Origin: Paraburkholderia sp. ZP32-5
GTDB taxonomy: Bacteria; Pseudomonadota; Gammaproteobacteria; Burkholderiales; Burkholderiaceae
Assembly (NCBI RefSeq): GCF_021390495.1
Contig: NZ_JAJEJP010000001.1
Location: 2,666,001-2,730,000, forward strand
Reading direction: 5' to 3'
DNA length: 64,000 nt
The position numbers were made by a program, and so were the translations under genes. Positions 44,970-53,196 of this stretch are shown one piece after another; within the stretch, counting starts at the first letter, position 1; every line of letters begins with the position of its first letter. The notes under the pieces are model-generated. The model saw only the letters and a program-made list of their open reading frames with translations, did not search any database and was not told the DNA's origin.

Positions 44970-46045
44970 AACTGACTTCGGTGCCCATCACGCTCACGCA
45001 GTGCGCGAAGACGTTTCGCGGCACGCGCGTACTCGAACCGCTCGACCTCGCGATCGGCGCGGGCGAAACGCTGGTGCTGCTCGGGCCATCCGGCTGCGGC
45101 AAGACGACGACGCTGCGGCTGATCGCCGGCCTCGAAACACCGGACGCGGGTGGCCGCATCGCATTCGGCGACGACGACGTGACCGCGCTGCCGATCGAAA
45201 AGCGCGCGGTCGGCATGGTGTTCCAGAGCTATGCACTGTTTCCGAATCTGACGGTGCGCGGCAACATCGGTTACGGACTTAAAATCCGCCGCACGCCGGC
45301 CGCGCTCGCGCGCCAGCGCGTCGACGAACTGCTCGGCATGATGCGGCTCACCGCGCACGCGGACAAACCGATCGATCAACTGTCGGGCGGCCAGCGGCAA
45401 CGCGTGGCGCTGGCGCGCGCGCTCGCGGTGCAGCCGCGGGTGCTGCTGCTCGACGAACCGCTGACCGCGCTCGATGCGCGTCTGCGCGATACGCTGCGCG
45501 GCGAAATGAATGCGCTGTTGCGCGAGCTTGGCATCACGACTGTCTACGTGACGCACGATCAGGCCGAGGCGATGGAACTGGGCGACCGCATCGTCGTGAT
45601 GAGCGCGGGGCGCATCGAGCAGATCGGCTCGCCGCGCGACATCTACTATCGGCCAGCGAATCGCACGGTCGCGCAGTTCGTCGGCACGATCAACCGGCTC
45701 GCGGGCGAGCGGCGCGACGGCATGCTGACGACGACCGGCGGCGCGGTGCCGTTGCCCGCACATGGCGCTATGCATGCAGCGGCAAACACCGCGGCAAGCA
45801 CCGCGGCCGACGGCCCGCACGAGATCTTCTTCCGCCCCGAAGACGCACGGCTCACCGACCCCGCGAGCGCGCAGTTGCGCGGTCAGATCGAAAGCACCGC
45901 GTTTCTCGGCGAACGCACCCGTCTGACGATCGGCGGCGCGGCGCCGGAGCCGCTCGTCGTCGACGTCGCGGGCCGGATCGAACTGGCACGTGGTACGGCG
46001 GTCGGCATCTCGATCGAGCAAGACGCGCTCATTGCACTATCTTAG
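44966..46045 (+). CDS. ABC transporter ATP-binding protein
   Basis: 359 residues from the ATG at 44966 (ATGA overlap). The nucleotide-binding domain is complete: Walker A GPSGCGKTTTL, Q-loop VFQSYALFPNL, signature LSGGQRQRVALARAL, Walker B LLLDEPLTALDARL and switch His in VYVTHDQAEAMELG. The C-terminal ~120 residues form a TOBE regulatory domain (GPHEIFFRPEDARL, RLTIGGAAPEPLVVDVAG). It belongs to the PotA/FbpC/PhnT subfamily. It energises the two permeases, and 53 bp separate it from the phosphodiesterase gene. Confidence 0.94.
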   Translation: MKLTSVPITLTQCAKTFRGTRVLEPLDLAIGAGETLVLLGPSGCGKTTTLRLIAGLETPDAGGRIAFGDDDVTALPIEKRAVGMVFQSYALFPNLTVRGNIGYGLKIRRTPAALARQRVDELLGMMRLTAHADKPIDQLSGGQRQRVALARALAVQPRVLLLDEPLTALDARLRDTLRGEMNALLRELGITTVYVTHDQAEAMELGDRIVVMSAGRIEQIGSPRDIYYRPANRTVAQFVGTINRLAGERRDGMLTTTGGAVPLPAHGAMHAAANTAASTAADGPHEIFFRPEDARLTDPASAQLRGQIESTAFLGERTRLTIGGAAPEPLVVDVAGRIELARGTAVGISIEQDALIALS

Positions 46046-46098
46046 TAAGAACAGCAGCGCCGGCTCCCGGCGCTTATGCCTCCCCCAAAGGACTTCCC

Positions 46099-46923
46099 AT
46101 GCTGCTGGCTCAAATTAGCGACCTGCATATCAAGCGGCCCGGCGTGCTCGCCTATCGCCGCGTCGATACCGCCGCCTATCTCGCGCGCTGCGTCGCCGCG
46201 CTCAATGCGCTGGTGCCGCGCCCGGACGCGGTGATCATGACCGGCGACCTCGTCGATCAGGGCGACCCGCAACAGTACGAACATCTGAAAGCACTGCTCG
46301 CGCCGCTCGATATCCCCTACTTCCCGATGGTCGGCAATCACGACGCACGCGACGCATTGCGCGCGACCTTTGCCGAACGCACGGAATTGCAGGGCGACAG
46401 CGAGTTCGTGCAATACGCGTTCGACGTAGGTCCGCTGCGCGTAATCGCGCTCGATTCGCTGATCCCCGGCGCAAGCGGCGGCACGCTGTGCGATACGCGC
46501 CTCGCGTGGCTCGCGCAGCAGCTCGACGCGGCGCGCGGCAAGCCGGTCGTGGTCGCGCTGCATCATCCGCCGTTCGTCAGTGGCGTCGGCCATATGGATG
46601 AGATACGTCTCGACCCAGCGGCGTCGGACAAACTTGCGGCGCTGATCAGCGCGCATCCGAACGTCGAACGGGTGATCTGCGGACATGTGCACCGCTCGAT
46701 GTTCATGCGCTTCGGCGGCACGATCGCAAGCGCGATTCCGGCGCCCGCGCATCAGGTCGCGCTCGACCTGCGCGACGATGCGCCGTCGGAATTCGTGATG
46801 GAGCCGCCCGCATACGCGTTGCATCGCTACGATCCGGCGACGGGCATCGTCACGCATCTGGCCTATGTTGACGCGGCAGACGGTCCGTATCCTTTTTATG
46901 ACGATGATGGGTTGATCGACTGA
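46099..46923 (+). CDS. GpdQ/CpdA-like metallophosphodiesterase
   Basis: 274 residues, matching class III cyclic-nucleotide phosphodiesterases and glycerophosphodiesterase GpdQ in length and layout. The dinuclear metal site is complete: ISDLH (Asp8, His10), TGDLVD, GNHDARD, ALHHPP and CGHVHRSM. The start context is AAAGGAC before the ATG. It has no signal peptide and is therefore cytoplasmic, suited to cleaving an imported compound. It is the last gene of the ABC operon, which makes a glycerophosphodiester or similar phosphodiester the most economical substrate guess. A cAMP phosphodiesterase is the alternative. Confidence 0.88.
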   Translation: MLLAQISDLHIKRPGVLAYRRVDTAAYLARCVAALNALVPRPDAVIMTGDLVDQGDPQQYEHLKALLAPLDIPYFPMVGNHDARDALRATFAERTELQGDSEFVQYAFDVGPLRVIALDSLIPGASGGTLCDTRLAWLAQQLDAARGKPVVVALHHPPFVSGVGHMDEIRLDPAASDKLAALISAHPNVERVICGHVHRSMFMRFGGTIASAIPAPAHQVALDLRDDAPSEFVMEPPAYALHRYDPATGIVTHLAYVDAADGPYPFYDDDGLID

Positions 46924-47070
46924 CGGGAATGGCCCGGCTGTCGGGCCTCGCCGTGAAAGGAGAATGGCAGGGTTGCGCCGCAGCGCGCGAACCTGCAAGA
47001 ACCGCCTTGCTCCGGTATGATCGGCACGCTTGAGGACCGCGCATGGGCCGGTCCGACGATCCCATCTGTC

Positions 47071-48270
47071 ATGTCCACTTCCGACGCTTCCTCTTCCGCG
47101 ACCTCCAACCGGTCGTTGCGCGGCCTGCTACTGCTGCTCGCGACGATCGCCGGCGTGACGGTCGCGAACATCTATTACAACCAGCCGCTGCTCGATAGCT
47201 TCCGTCAGTCGTTTCCGGCCGGCGCGTCGTGGGTCGGCGCGGTACCGACCGTCACGCAGCTCGGCTACGCGGCCGGCATGCTGCTGCTCGCGCCGCTCGG
47301 CGACCGCTTCGACCGGCGTCTGCTGATCCTGCTGCAGATCGCCGGCCTGTGCGTCGCGCTGATTGTCGCGGCAGCGGCACCGACGATCTCCGTGCTGATC
47401 GTTGCGAGTCTTGCGATCGGTGTGCTGTCGACGATCGCGCAACAGGCCGTGCCGTTCTCGGCCGAACTCGCGCCACCCGCCGAGCGCGGTCACGCGGTCG
47501 GCACCGTGATGAGCGGGTTGCTGCTCGGCATTCTGCTCGCGCGGACCGCGGCGGGCATCGTCGCTCAATACTTCGGCTGGCGCGCGGTGTTCGGCGTGTC
47601 GGTTGTCGCGCTGCTCGTGCTGGCGGTCGTCATCATCTTGCGCTTGCCGAAAAGCAAGCCGACCTCGTCGTTGCCGTACGGCAAGCTGCTCGTGTCGATG
47701 TGGCATCTGGTCGTCGAGCATCGTGTGCTGCGTGAGGCATCGCTGGTGGGCGCGGCGATGTTTGCCGCGTTTAGCATTTTCTGGTCGGTGCTTGCGTTGT
47801 TGCTTGCGGGTGCGCCGTTTCATTTGGGGCCGCAGGCGGCTGGGTTGTTCGGCATCGTCGGCGCGGCTGGGGCGATGGCTGCGCCGCTTGCCGGGAAGTT
47901 TGCGGATCGGCGCGGGCCGCGCTCAATCATTACCTTGTCGCTCGCGCTCGTTGCGATTTCGTTTGTGATTTTTGGGCTGTCGGGGAAGAGTATTGTCGGG
48001 TTGGTGATCGGGGTGATTATTCTCGATGTCGGGGTGCAGGCTGCGCAGATTTCTAATCAGTCGCGGATTTATGCGCTGAAGCCTGATGCTCGGAGTCGCG
48101 TGAATACTGTTTATATGGTTACGTATTTTATTGGCGGGGCGCTAGGGTCGGGGGTTGGGGCTGTGGTTTGGCCGCTGTTTGGGTGGGCTGGGGTTAGTGT
48201 TGCCGGCGTCGTGTTTGCCGGGCTCGGCGCGTGGATTCATTTGCAGAGGGCGGCGCGGGCGGCGCAATAA
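47071..48270 (+). CDS. MFS transporter (DHA1-like)
   Basis: 399 residues from the ATG at 47071 (MSTSDASSSATSNRSL); an earlier in-frame ATG at 47017 gives an unconvincing extension. Twelve hydrophobic helices, with NIYYNQPLLDSF early in helix 1 and GDRFDRR as motif A, as in YnfM/drug-efflux-like exporters. The substrate is unknown. It may be regulated independently of the ABC operon, from which it is separated by about 150 bp. Odd: from about 47760 the codon choice shifts to T- and G-ending codons (GGG, TTG, ATT, TTT), unlike the C/G-ending usage of the first half. Confidence 0.88.
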   Translation: MSTSDASSSATSNRSLRGLLLLLATIAGVTVANIYYNQPLLDSFRQSFPAGASWVGAVPTVTQLGYAAGMLLLAPLGDRFDRRLLILLQIAGLCVALIVAAAAPTISVLIVASLAIGVLSTIAQQAVPFSAELAPPAERGHAVGTVMSGLLLGILLARTAAGIVAQYFGWRAVFGVSVVALLVLAVVIILRLPKSKPTSSLPYGKLLVSMWHLVVEHRVLREASLVGAAMFAAFSIFWSVLALLLAGAPFHLGPQAAGLFGIVGAAGAMAAPLAGKFADRRGPRSIITLSLALVAISFVIFGLSGKSIVGLVIGVIILDVGVQAAQISNQSRIYALKPDARSRVNTVYMVTYFIGGALGSGVGAVVWPLFGWAGVSVAGVVFAGLGAWIHLQRAARAAQ

Positions 48271-48311
48271 ACCCGCTTGTCGAGCGCGGCTTCAGCATTC
48301 GGGTAGCGCGT

Positions 48312-48767
48312 TCACGCGCCGTCGCGACGCCCTTGCGCATACTCGTGCAGAGCGTCGAGGACGCGGTCGAATTCGAATGATTTGTCGTAGAAGTGGCGGA
48401 TGCCATATTGCTCGCAGCGCTCGCGGTAGGCAGGCAGTGCGTGATTCGTTAACACCGCCGCGAACATCGATTCGATCAATCCCTCGCGTTGCAGGTACGC
48501 GAGCACCGGGACGCCTGAGCCCTGTTTTAGTTGCAGGTCGACGATTACCGCGTCGAAGGGTTCGTCGCCCAGCAGGGCGATCGCCTGGTCCGCTGAGTCG
48601 GCGTAGGCGGCTACGCGTAGCAGGCCGGACGAATCGATTTCTTCCATCAGGCTGCGGCGGATCAGCGGCGAATCCTCGATCAGCAGCACGCGCAACGGCG
48701 CGCGGCGGGCTGATTCGGCAACGGGGTTCGGAACGCTCTTCATCGGAATGTCTCGGTCATCCGTCAT
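48312..48767 (-). CDS. Stand-alone receiver-domain response regulator
   Basis: 151 residues from the ATG at 48767, which overlaps the stop of the upstream LuxR-type regulator (ATGA). A start at 48743 (MKSVPNP) is also possible. One receiver domain fills the protein: acidic pair in LLIEDSP, phosphoacceptor Asp77 in AVIVDLQL and the Lys in FYDKSFEF. There is no output domain, so it may act as a phosphate sink, adaptor or protein-interaction module. Translational coupling with the LuxR-type regulator and the kinase at 51038 points to one signalling unit. Confidence 0.88.
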   Translation of the reverse strand: MTDDRDIPMKSVPNPVAESARRAPLRVLLIEDSPLIRRSLMEEIDSSGLLRVAAYADSADQAIALLGDEPFDAVIVDLQLKQGSGVPVLAYLQREGLIESMFAAVLTNHALPAYRERCEQYGIRHFYDKSFEFDRVLDALHEYAQGRRDGA

Positions 48768-49396
48768 TCGATCAGGCCGTTCTTGATCGCGTAATAGGTG
48801 AGGTCCGCGTTGTTCGCGACGCGCATTTTCTCCAGCACGCGCGCGCGGTATGTGCTCACGGTCTTCACCGACAGATGCAATTCCTCGGCGATCTCGGTCG
48901 GCAACTGGCCGGCCGCGAGTTTGCAAAAGATCTGGAATTCGCGCTCCGATAACGCTTCGTGCGGGCGCCCCGCCGCAGGCTTGTCGAGATTGTCGGCGAG
49001 CGCATCGGCGACCGCCTCCGACAGATAGCGATGCCCGCGCGCAACCGAGCGGATTGCTCGCACGATCTCCTCCGGCTCGCAGTCCTTGTTCAGATAACCG
49101 TTCGCGCCCGCGCGCAGCAGGTTGATCGCGTACTGGCTTTCCGGATAGCCAGACAGAATCAGCACGCCCTGCTCGGGGCGCAGCTGTTTGATCACACGCA
49201 ATGTGTCGATGCCGTTCTTGTCCGGCATCGCGATATCCAGCAGCACGACGTCGAACGCCTGTTCGCGCACGAGCCCGATCGCTTCCTCGCCGGTCGCGGC
49301 CTCGGCGGCCACGCACATGTCGGGCTCGTCGGCGACGAACTGTCTGAAACCGCCTCGGACGATCGCGTGATCGTCAGCTATCAGCACTCGAATCAT
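48764..49396 (-). CDS. NarL/FixJ-type response regulator
   Basis: 210 residues from the ATG at 49396 (MIRVLIADDHAIVRGG); codons further upstream are not family-like. Receiver domain 1-120 with Asp54 in VVLLDIAMPDKNG. A LuxR-type helix-turn-helix lies at ~145-205 (LSEREFQIFCKLAAGQLPTE, LHLSVKTVSTYRARVL). It is a DNA-binding output protein. It starts the pair with the stand-alone receiver. The most plausible partner kinase is the HisKA_3-type protein encoded 1.6 kb away on the other strand, since HisKA_3 kinases usually pair with NarL-type regulators. Confidence 0.94.
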   Translation of the reverse strand: MIRVLIADDHAIVRGGFRQFVADEPDMCVAAEAATGEEAIGLVREQAFDVVLLDIAMPDKNGIDTLRVIKQLRPEQGVLILSGYPESQYAINLLRAGANGYLNKDCEPEEIVRAIRSVARGHRYLSEAVADALADNLDKPAAGRPHEALSEREFQIFCKLAAGQLPTEIAEELHLSVKTVSTYRARVLEKMRVANNADLTYYAIKNGLIE

Positions 49397-49617
49397 CGGT
49401 TGGGTTGTCCGTGCAAAGGCAGCGCGGCATGGCGCCGAAGCACACATTGTAGTGGCGCGGGCGCGGGTCCGGCGGGAATGCCGCAATGGGTGCTCGCATA
49501 ACCGCGCACCTGAGCACCCCCGGCGCGCAGCCATGCTCATTCGAACCGCGCCCGTCGCCGGTGCGCCCCGCTGACTTCATCGCCTCACTTCATCGCCTCA
49601 TGCGCGCCGCGCGCGGG

Positions 49618-50163
49618 TCATTCGCGTCCTTCGAGCAGATCGGCCATATCGTCCGCATGCTCCTCCTCGACCGCGAGGATCTCTTCGAACAGCCGCCGCG
49701 TGGTCACGTCCTTGTCGCCGAGATAGCGAACGATCTCGCGATACGTATCGATCGCGATGCGCTCGGCAACCAGGTTCTCGCGGATCATGTCGGTCAGATC
49801 GCGGCCTTCCTTGTATTCCGAATGCGCGCGCGTCTTGATGCCGTCTGGCGCGAAATCGGGCTCACCGCCGAGCTGCACGATACGCTCGGCGATGCGGTCC
49901 GCGTGTTCCTGTTCCTCGGTCGCATGCTCGGCAAACTCGGTGGCGACCGCCTCCGAATTGATGCCCTTCGCCATGAAGAAATGGCGTTTGTAGCGCAGCG
50001 TGCAGACGATTTCGGTCGCCAGCGCGTCGTTGAGCAGCTTGAGCACCGTGTCGCGATTCGCGCCGTAGGTCGGCGTGACCGGACCGTCAGACATATGCTT
50101 TCTCGCGTCCTCGCGGATCTTTTTGATGTCCATCACGAATGTGTCGCCAGATTGCTTCGTCAT
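49618..50163 (-). CDS. Ferritin-like (bacterioferritin-type) protein
   Basis: 181 residues from the ATG at 50163, preceded by a strong AGGAGA ribosome binding site. A four-helix ferritin-like domain has the di-iron pattern of repeated Glu/His: LNDALATEIVCTLRYKRH, FAEHATEEQEHADRIAERI, RENLVAERIAIDTYREIV and EEILAVEEEHADDMADLL. This matches bacterioferritin/Dps-like family proteins. It should store iron or scavenge peroxide in the cytoplasm. Its place among stress-type genes (DUF1328 twins, entericidin) fits an envelope or oxidative stress role. Confidence 0.9.
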   Translation of the reverse strand: MTKQSGDTFVMDIKKIREDARKHMSDGPVTPTYGANRDTVLKLLNDALATEIVCTLRYKRHFFMAKGINSEAVATEFAEHATEEQEHADRIAERIVQLGGEPDFAPDGIKTRAHSEYKEGRDLTDMIRENLVAERIAIDTYREIVRYLGDKDVTTRRLFEEILAVEEEHADDMADLLEGRE

Positions 50164-50420
50164 CGAACTTCTCCTTTATCCGGTATGGGGGAATTGGGCA
50201 TCCGCATGAATCGCGCCTGATGCACCGGCAACGCAATACAGCGCTTATTGCGAACCAGGCGAGCTCGCAAAGAACTCATTGAGAACTGAGCGAACTCGCG
50301 GGCCAGGCGCCTCAGCGCGTCAACCGCAACAGAGCGCCCGGGTTCGCGCGCCTTTCTTTGTTTATCGGCTACACCGATTTGCGTACGCCGTATGTATTCC
50401 AGGCGTACGCATTCGCGCGG

Positions 50421-50582
50421 CTAGGTTCGGAACACGCCGAGCAGCAACGTGACCACGAACACGACCAGAAAGATATAGAACAGGATCTTCGCGATTTCAG
50501 CCGCGCCCGCCGCAATGCCGGTAAAGCCGAACACGGCGGCGATGATCGCAATCACGAAGAAGACGATGGCATAGTGAAGCAT
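50421..50582 (-). CDS. DUF1328 small membrane protein (copy A)
   Basis: 53 residues, start ATG at 50582. Two hydrophobic helices ([19 protein letters not shown] and [17 protein letters not shown]) flank the family core [14 protein letters not shown]. This is the DUF1328/YtjA (UPF0391) family, small inner-membrane proteins of unknown role found throughout proteobacteria. The reading frame was followed base by base to the TAG at 50421. A second paralogue lies 108 bp upstream on the same strand. GGGAGA precedes the ATG. Confidence 0.88.
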   Translation of the reverse strand: MLHYAIVFFVIAIIAAVFGFTGIAAGAAEIAKILFYIFLVVFVVTLLLGVFRT

Positions 50583-50690
50583 GGCGATTCTCCCTTTTGT
50601 TGGTATCGGCTATCGGCAAACCGCTCGCCCGCCATCGAGACGACGCACGCGCGGCCTGCCCCACGCCAACGAACGCTAATCGATCAAACG

Positions 50691-50867
50691 CTAATCGATC
50701 ATTTTCTTGGTGACGATGAAGCCCAGCACGAGGAACACCACGCACAGCACGACGAACACGAAGAACAGGAACTTCGCGATCGCCGCCGCGCCGGCCGCGA
50801 TGCCGGTAAAGCCGAGCAGACCGGCGATCACTGCGACGACGGCGAACAACAGTGCCCACTTCAACAT
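50691..50867 (-). CDS. DUF1328 small membrane protein (copy B)
   Basis: 58 residues, start ATG at 50867, stop TAG at 50691. It shares the core [14 protein letters not shown] with copy A, with hydrophobic helices on both sides ([19 protein letters not shown] and [17 protein letters not shown]), and adds a charged tail TKKMID. The two genes evidently arose by duplication. Function is unknown. GGAGG precedes the start. The downstream gap contains a duplicated AACGCTAATCGATCA-type sequence (near 50672 and 50688). Confidence 0.88.
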   Translation of the reverse strand: MLKWALLFAVVAVIAGLLGFTGIAAGAAAIAKFLFFVFVVLCVVFLVLGFIVTKKMID

Positions 50868-51037
50868 GATGGCGACCTCCGAAACATTGAATGAACGATC
50901 AGGTCCATGCTATCGATGAGGGTCGGCGCGCGCATTCCGACGCTCGCCGTTTTTCGTGTGAGAATCCGCTTACATTGGATTACGACCGCGTTACGCGGCG
51001 CACGTGATACCGATGATCGAGACCGAGGGAGTCGAAC

Positions 51038-52558
51038 GTGTCGAAACCGCAGAACCTGCAGCAAGCCGACCATCCGCACGCCGCGACGCGGCTCGCCGAG
51101 TGGATGCGCAACCGCAGCTGGGCGATCGCGATGACGGTGGCGATCGTCATCACCGTGGGCGGCCTCGTGATTCTCGAGACCGCGCGCCAACGCATCACCG
51201 CCGAATACGAAACCGCGCTCGAAGCGCGCGGCGTGACCGTGCAGCTGAGCACGCTCGCGAGCGAACTATCGCGCCTTGGCGCGCAGCAAAACGCGTTTCT
51301 TCTGACGAAGGACGATGCGCGCGCCCATGCGTTCTGCGCGAGCGCCGCGCGCATCCGCGAAAGCACCCGGCAACTGGAGCAGTTTTATCGCGGCGGCCGC
51401 GCCGACAGCGCGGAGCTTGCGAGCTTCACGCAGATTCTCGCGCTGATCGACGCGCGTATCGGCGCGGGCGTCGCCGCATTGCAGCACGCGGCACCCCATC
51501 CGCTCGATCTCAGCGCATGCGGCAACGCCGCCCATCTCGATGCGGCCGATGCGTCGCTGATCGACAGCACGCTCACGCTGCTGCGCGACAACGAAGAGCG
51601 CCGCGCGCAGCATGCGCTCGCCGCGAGCCGCGCCGATCAGCGGCTCTCCACGTTGTGCGCGGCGGGATTGTCGGCGTTGAACATCGTGTTGTTCATTCTG
51701 CTGTTTCGCAATCTCGGCATCCAGATCGACCGGCAGGCGCGCGCGCAACGTCAACTGATTACGCAGCAGGAAGAACTCGACCAGCTCGTCAACGAACGCA
51801 CCCGTCAGCTCGAAGCGCTCGGCTGGCATCTGCAGGCGGTCAGCGAAAACGAGAAGACCCAGCTCGCACGCGAACTGCACGACGAACTCGGCGCGATTCT
51901 GACCGCGTGCCGGATGGACGTTGCGTGGGCGCGCCGCAAACTGAAGGACAGCGACCCTGATCTCGCCGACAAGCTCAAGCGCGTGCTCGCGAATCTCGAT
52001 CAGGGCATCGCGCTGAAGCGCCGCATCATCGAGGACATGCGGCCGACCGTGCTGGCCAATTTCGGTCTCGTGACCGCGCTGCGCACGCTCGCCGACGAAG
52101 CCGCGCAGCGCAACAACTGGGCGCTCGAATTGCATCTGCCCGCCGACGATATCCAGCTCGACGAGCAGACCGAAATCGCGCTCTTTCGCGTCGCCCAGGA
52201 ATCGCTGACGAACGCGGCGAAGTATGCGCGCGCGTCGAAAGTATCGATTGCATTGCGGGTCGACGATGGCGAGGTCGCGCTGCATATCGCCGATAACGGC
52301 GTCGGCATCATGCCCGCCGATCTGAAGCGCACGCATACGCATGGCCTGCTCGGCATGCGCCAGCGCGTCGCCGCGCATGGCGGGCGCTTCGACATCCGCC
52401 GCGGCACGCACAACGGCACCGACATCGACGTCGTGATGCCGAGCGTCAGCACCGCGACGCCGTCGGTCGACTTGCCGGCGTCGCCGTTGGCGCCGGCAAC
52501 ATCACCGGCCACACCGCCCGCCGCGGCACCGTCGGTGTCATCGCAAAGCCCCGTGTAG
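51038..52558 (+). CDS. Sensor histidine kinase (CHASE3-like, HisKA_3)
   Basis: 506 residues. The GTG start at 51038 has GGGAG 6 bp upstream. Membrane helices lie at ~28-46 and ~205-223, and the region between resembles a CHASE3 periplasmic sensor. A short coiled coil leads to the HisKA_3 box with phosphorylated His281 in LARELHDELGAIL. The HATPase domain has DNGVGIMP and GLLGMRQRV. A Pro/Ala/Ser-rich tail of ~40 residues ends the protein. HisKA_3 kinases phosphorylate NarL-type regulators; the likely partner is encoded at 48764-49396. It faces the DUF1328 genes across 170 bp. Confidence 0.9.
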   Translation: MSKPQNLQQADHPHAATRLAEWMRNRSWAIAMTVAIVITVGGLVILETARQRITAEYETALEARGVTVQLSTLASELSRLGAQQNAFLLTKDDARAHAFCASAARIRESTRQLEQFYRGGRADSAELASFTQILALIDARIGAGVAALQHAAPHPLDLSACGNAAHLDAADASLIDSTLTLLRDNEERRAQHALAASRADQRLSTLCAAGLSALNIVLFILLFRNLGIQIDRQARAQRQLITQQEELDQLVNERTRQLEALGWHLQAVSENEKTQLARELHDELGAILTACRMDVAWARRKLKDSDPDLADKLKRVLANLDQGIALKRRIIEDMRPTVLANFGLVTALRTLADEAAQRNNWALELHLPADDIQLDEQTEIALFRVAQESLTNAAKYARASKVSIALRVDDGEVALHIADNGVGIMPADLKRTHTHGLLGMRQRVAAHGGRFDIRRGTHNGTDIDVVMPSVSTATPSVDLPASPLAPATSPATPPAAAPSVSSQSPV

Positions 52559-52783
52559 CAAGGCCCCACGGCATCCGTCGAAATACCTTGTAGGACTGCG
52601 CCGACGCAAACACCGGAGCACGCCTACAACAAAATCGCTATGCGGCCGACAGCGCGGCCCCCGCCCTTTTTTTACCATGCAATCAGGCCGGTTCGAAACC
52701 TCGATACCGGATCGAGACCTGAACGACTGGCACGCCCCGGTCGGACGACATCAACTGATGCATTCTCGACAAGGAGAACTTTC

Positions 52784-52921
52784 ATGACTCGACTGATCGC
52801 TTTACTGGTGCTTGCGGGAACGGTAATGCTGGCCGCCGGTTGCAACACGATGGCGGGAGCCGGCGAAGACATCTCGAAGGGCGGCAACGCCATCACGAAC
52901 TCGGCTGAAAAGAACAAATAA
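52784..52921 (+). CDS. Entericidin A/B family lipoprotein
   Basis: 45 residues from the ATG at 52784, with AAGGAGAAC upstream. A lipoprotein signal peptide with lipobox LAAGC places the modified cysteine at position 20. The short tail NTMAGAGEDISKGGNAITNS is the entericidin signature. In E. coli the paired entericidins form a toxin/antidote-like pair under stationary phase/osmotic control; here only one gene is seen. It is followed by a strong terminator. Confidence 0.93.
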   Translation: MTRLIALLVLAGTVMLAAGCNTMAGAGEDISKGGNAITNSAEKNK

Positions 52922-52949
52922 AAGCTGACACGCACATGGCATCTTGAAG

Positions 52950-52981
52950 GCCCGTCGCGGGATCTCCGCGACGGGCTTTTT
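52950..52981 (+). terminator. Terminator after the entericidin gene
   Basis: An 11-bp stem (GCCCGTCGCGG / CCGCGACGGGC) with a 5-base loop is followed by five T residues and a second T-run. Confidence 0.92.
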
Positions 52982-53196
52982 GTCGTCTTTTTTTGTCGTT
53001 CGCTTCTGATTGCCAGCAGTGCTAGCGCGCGTTATCCGCGCCCATAAAAACGAAACGGCGATCCACTCGCGTGGATCGCCGCGTCGCCCTCCGCTGCAGT
53101 GCGTAGCCCGCAGTTTGTTATCTCAATCCCAATCGCAATCACGAGCGCGTGCGCTGATACACGCACGCGCAGCCACAGCCTGCTATTCGCGCCGCG

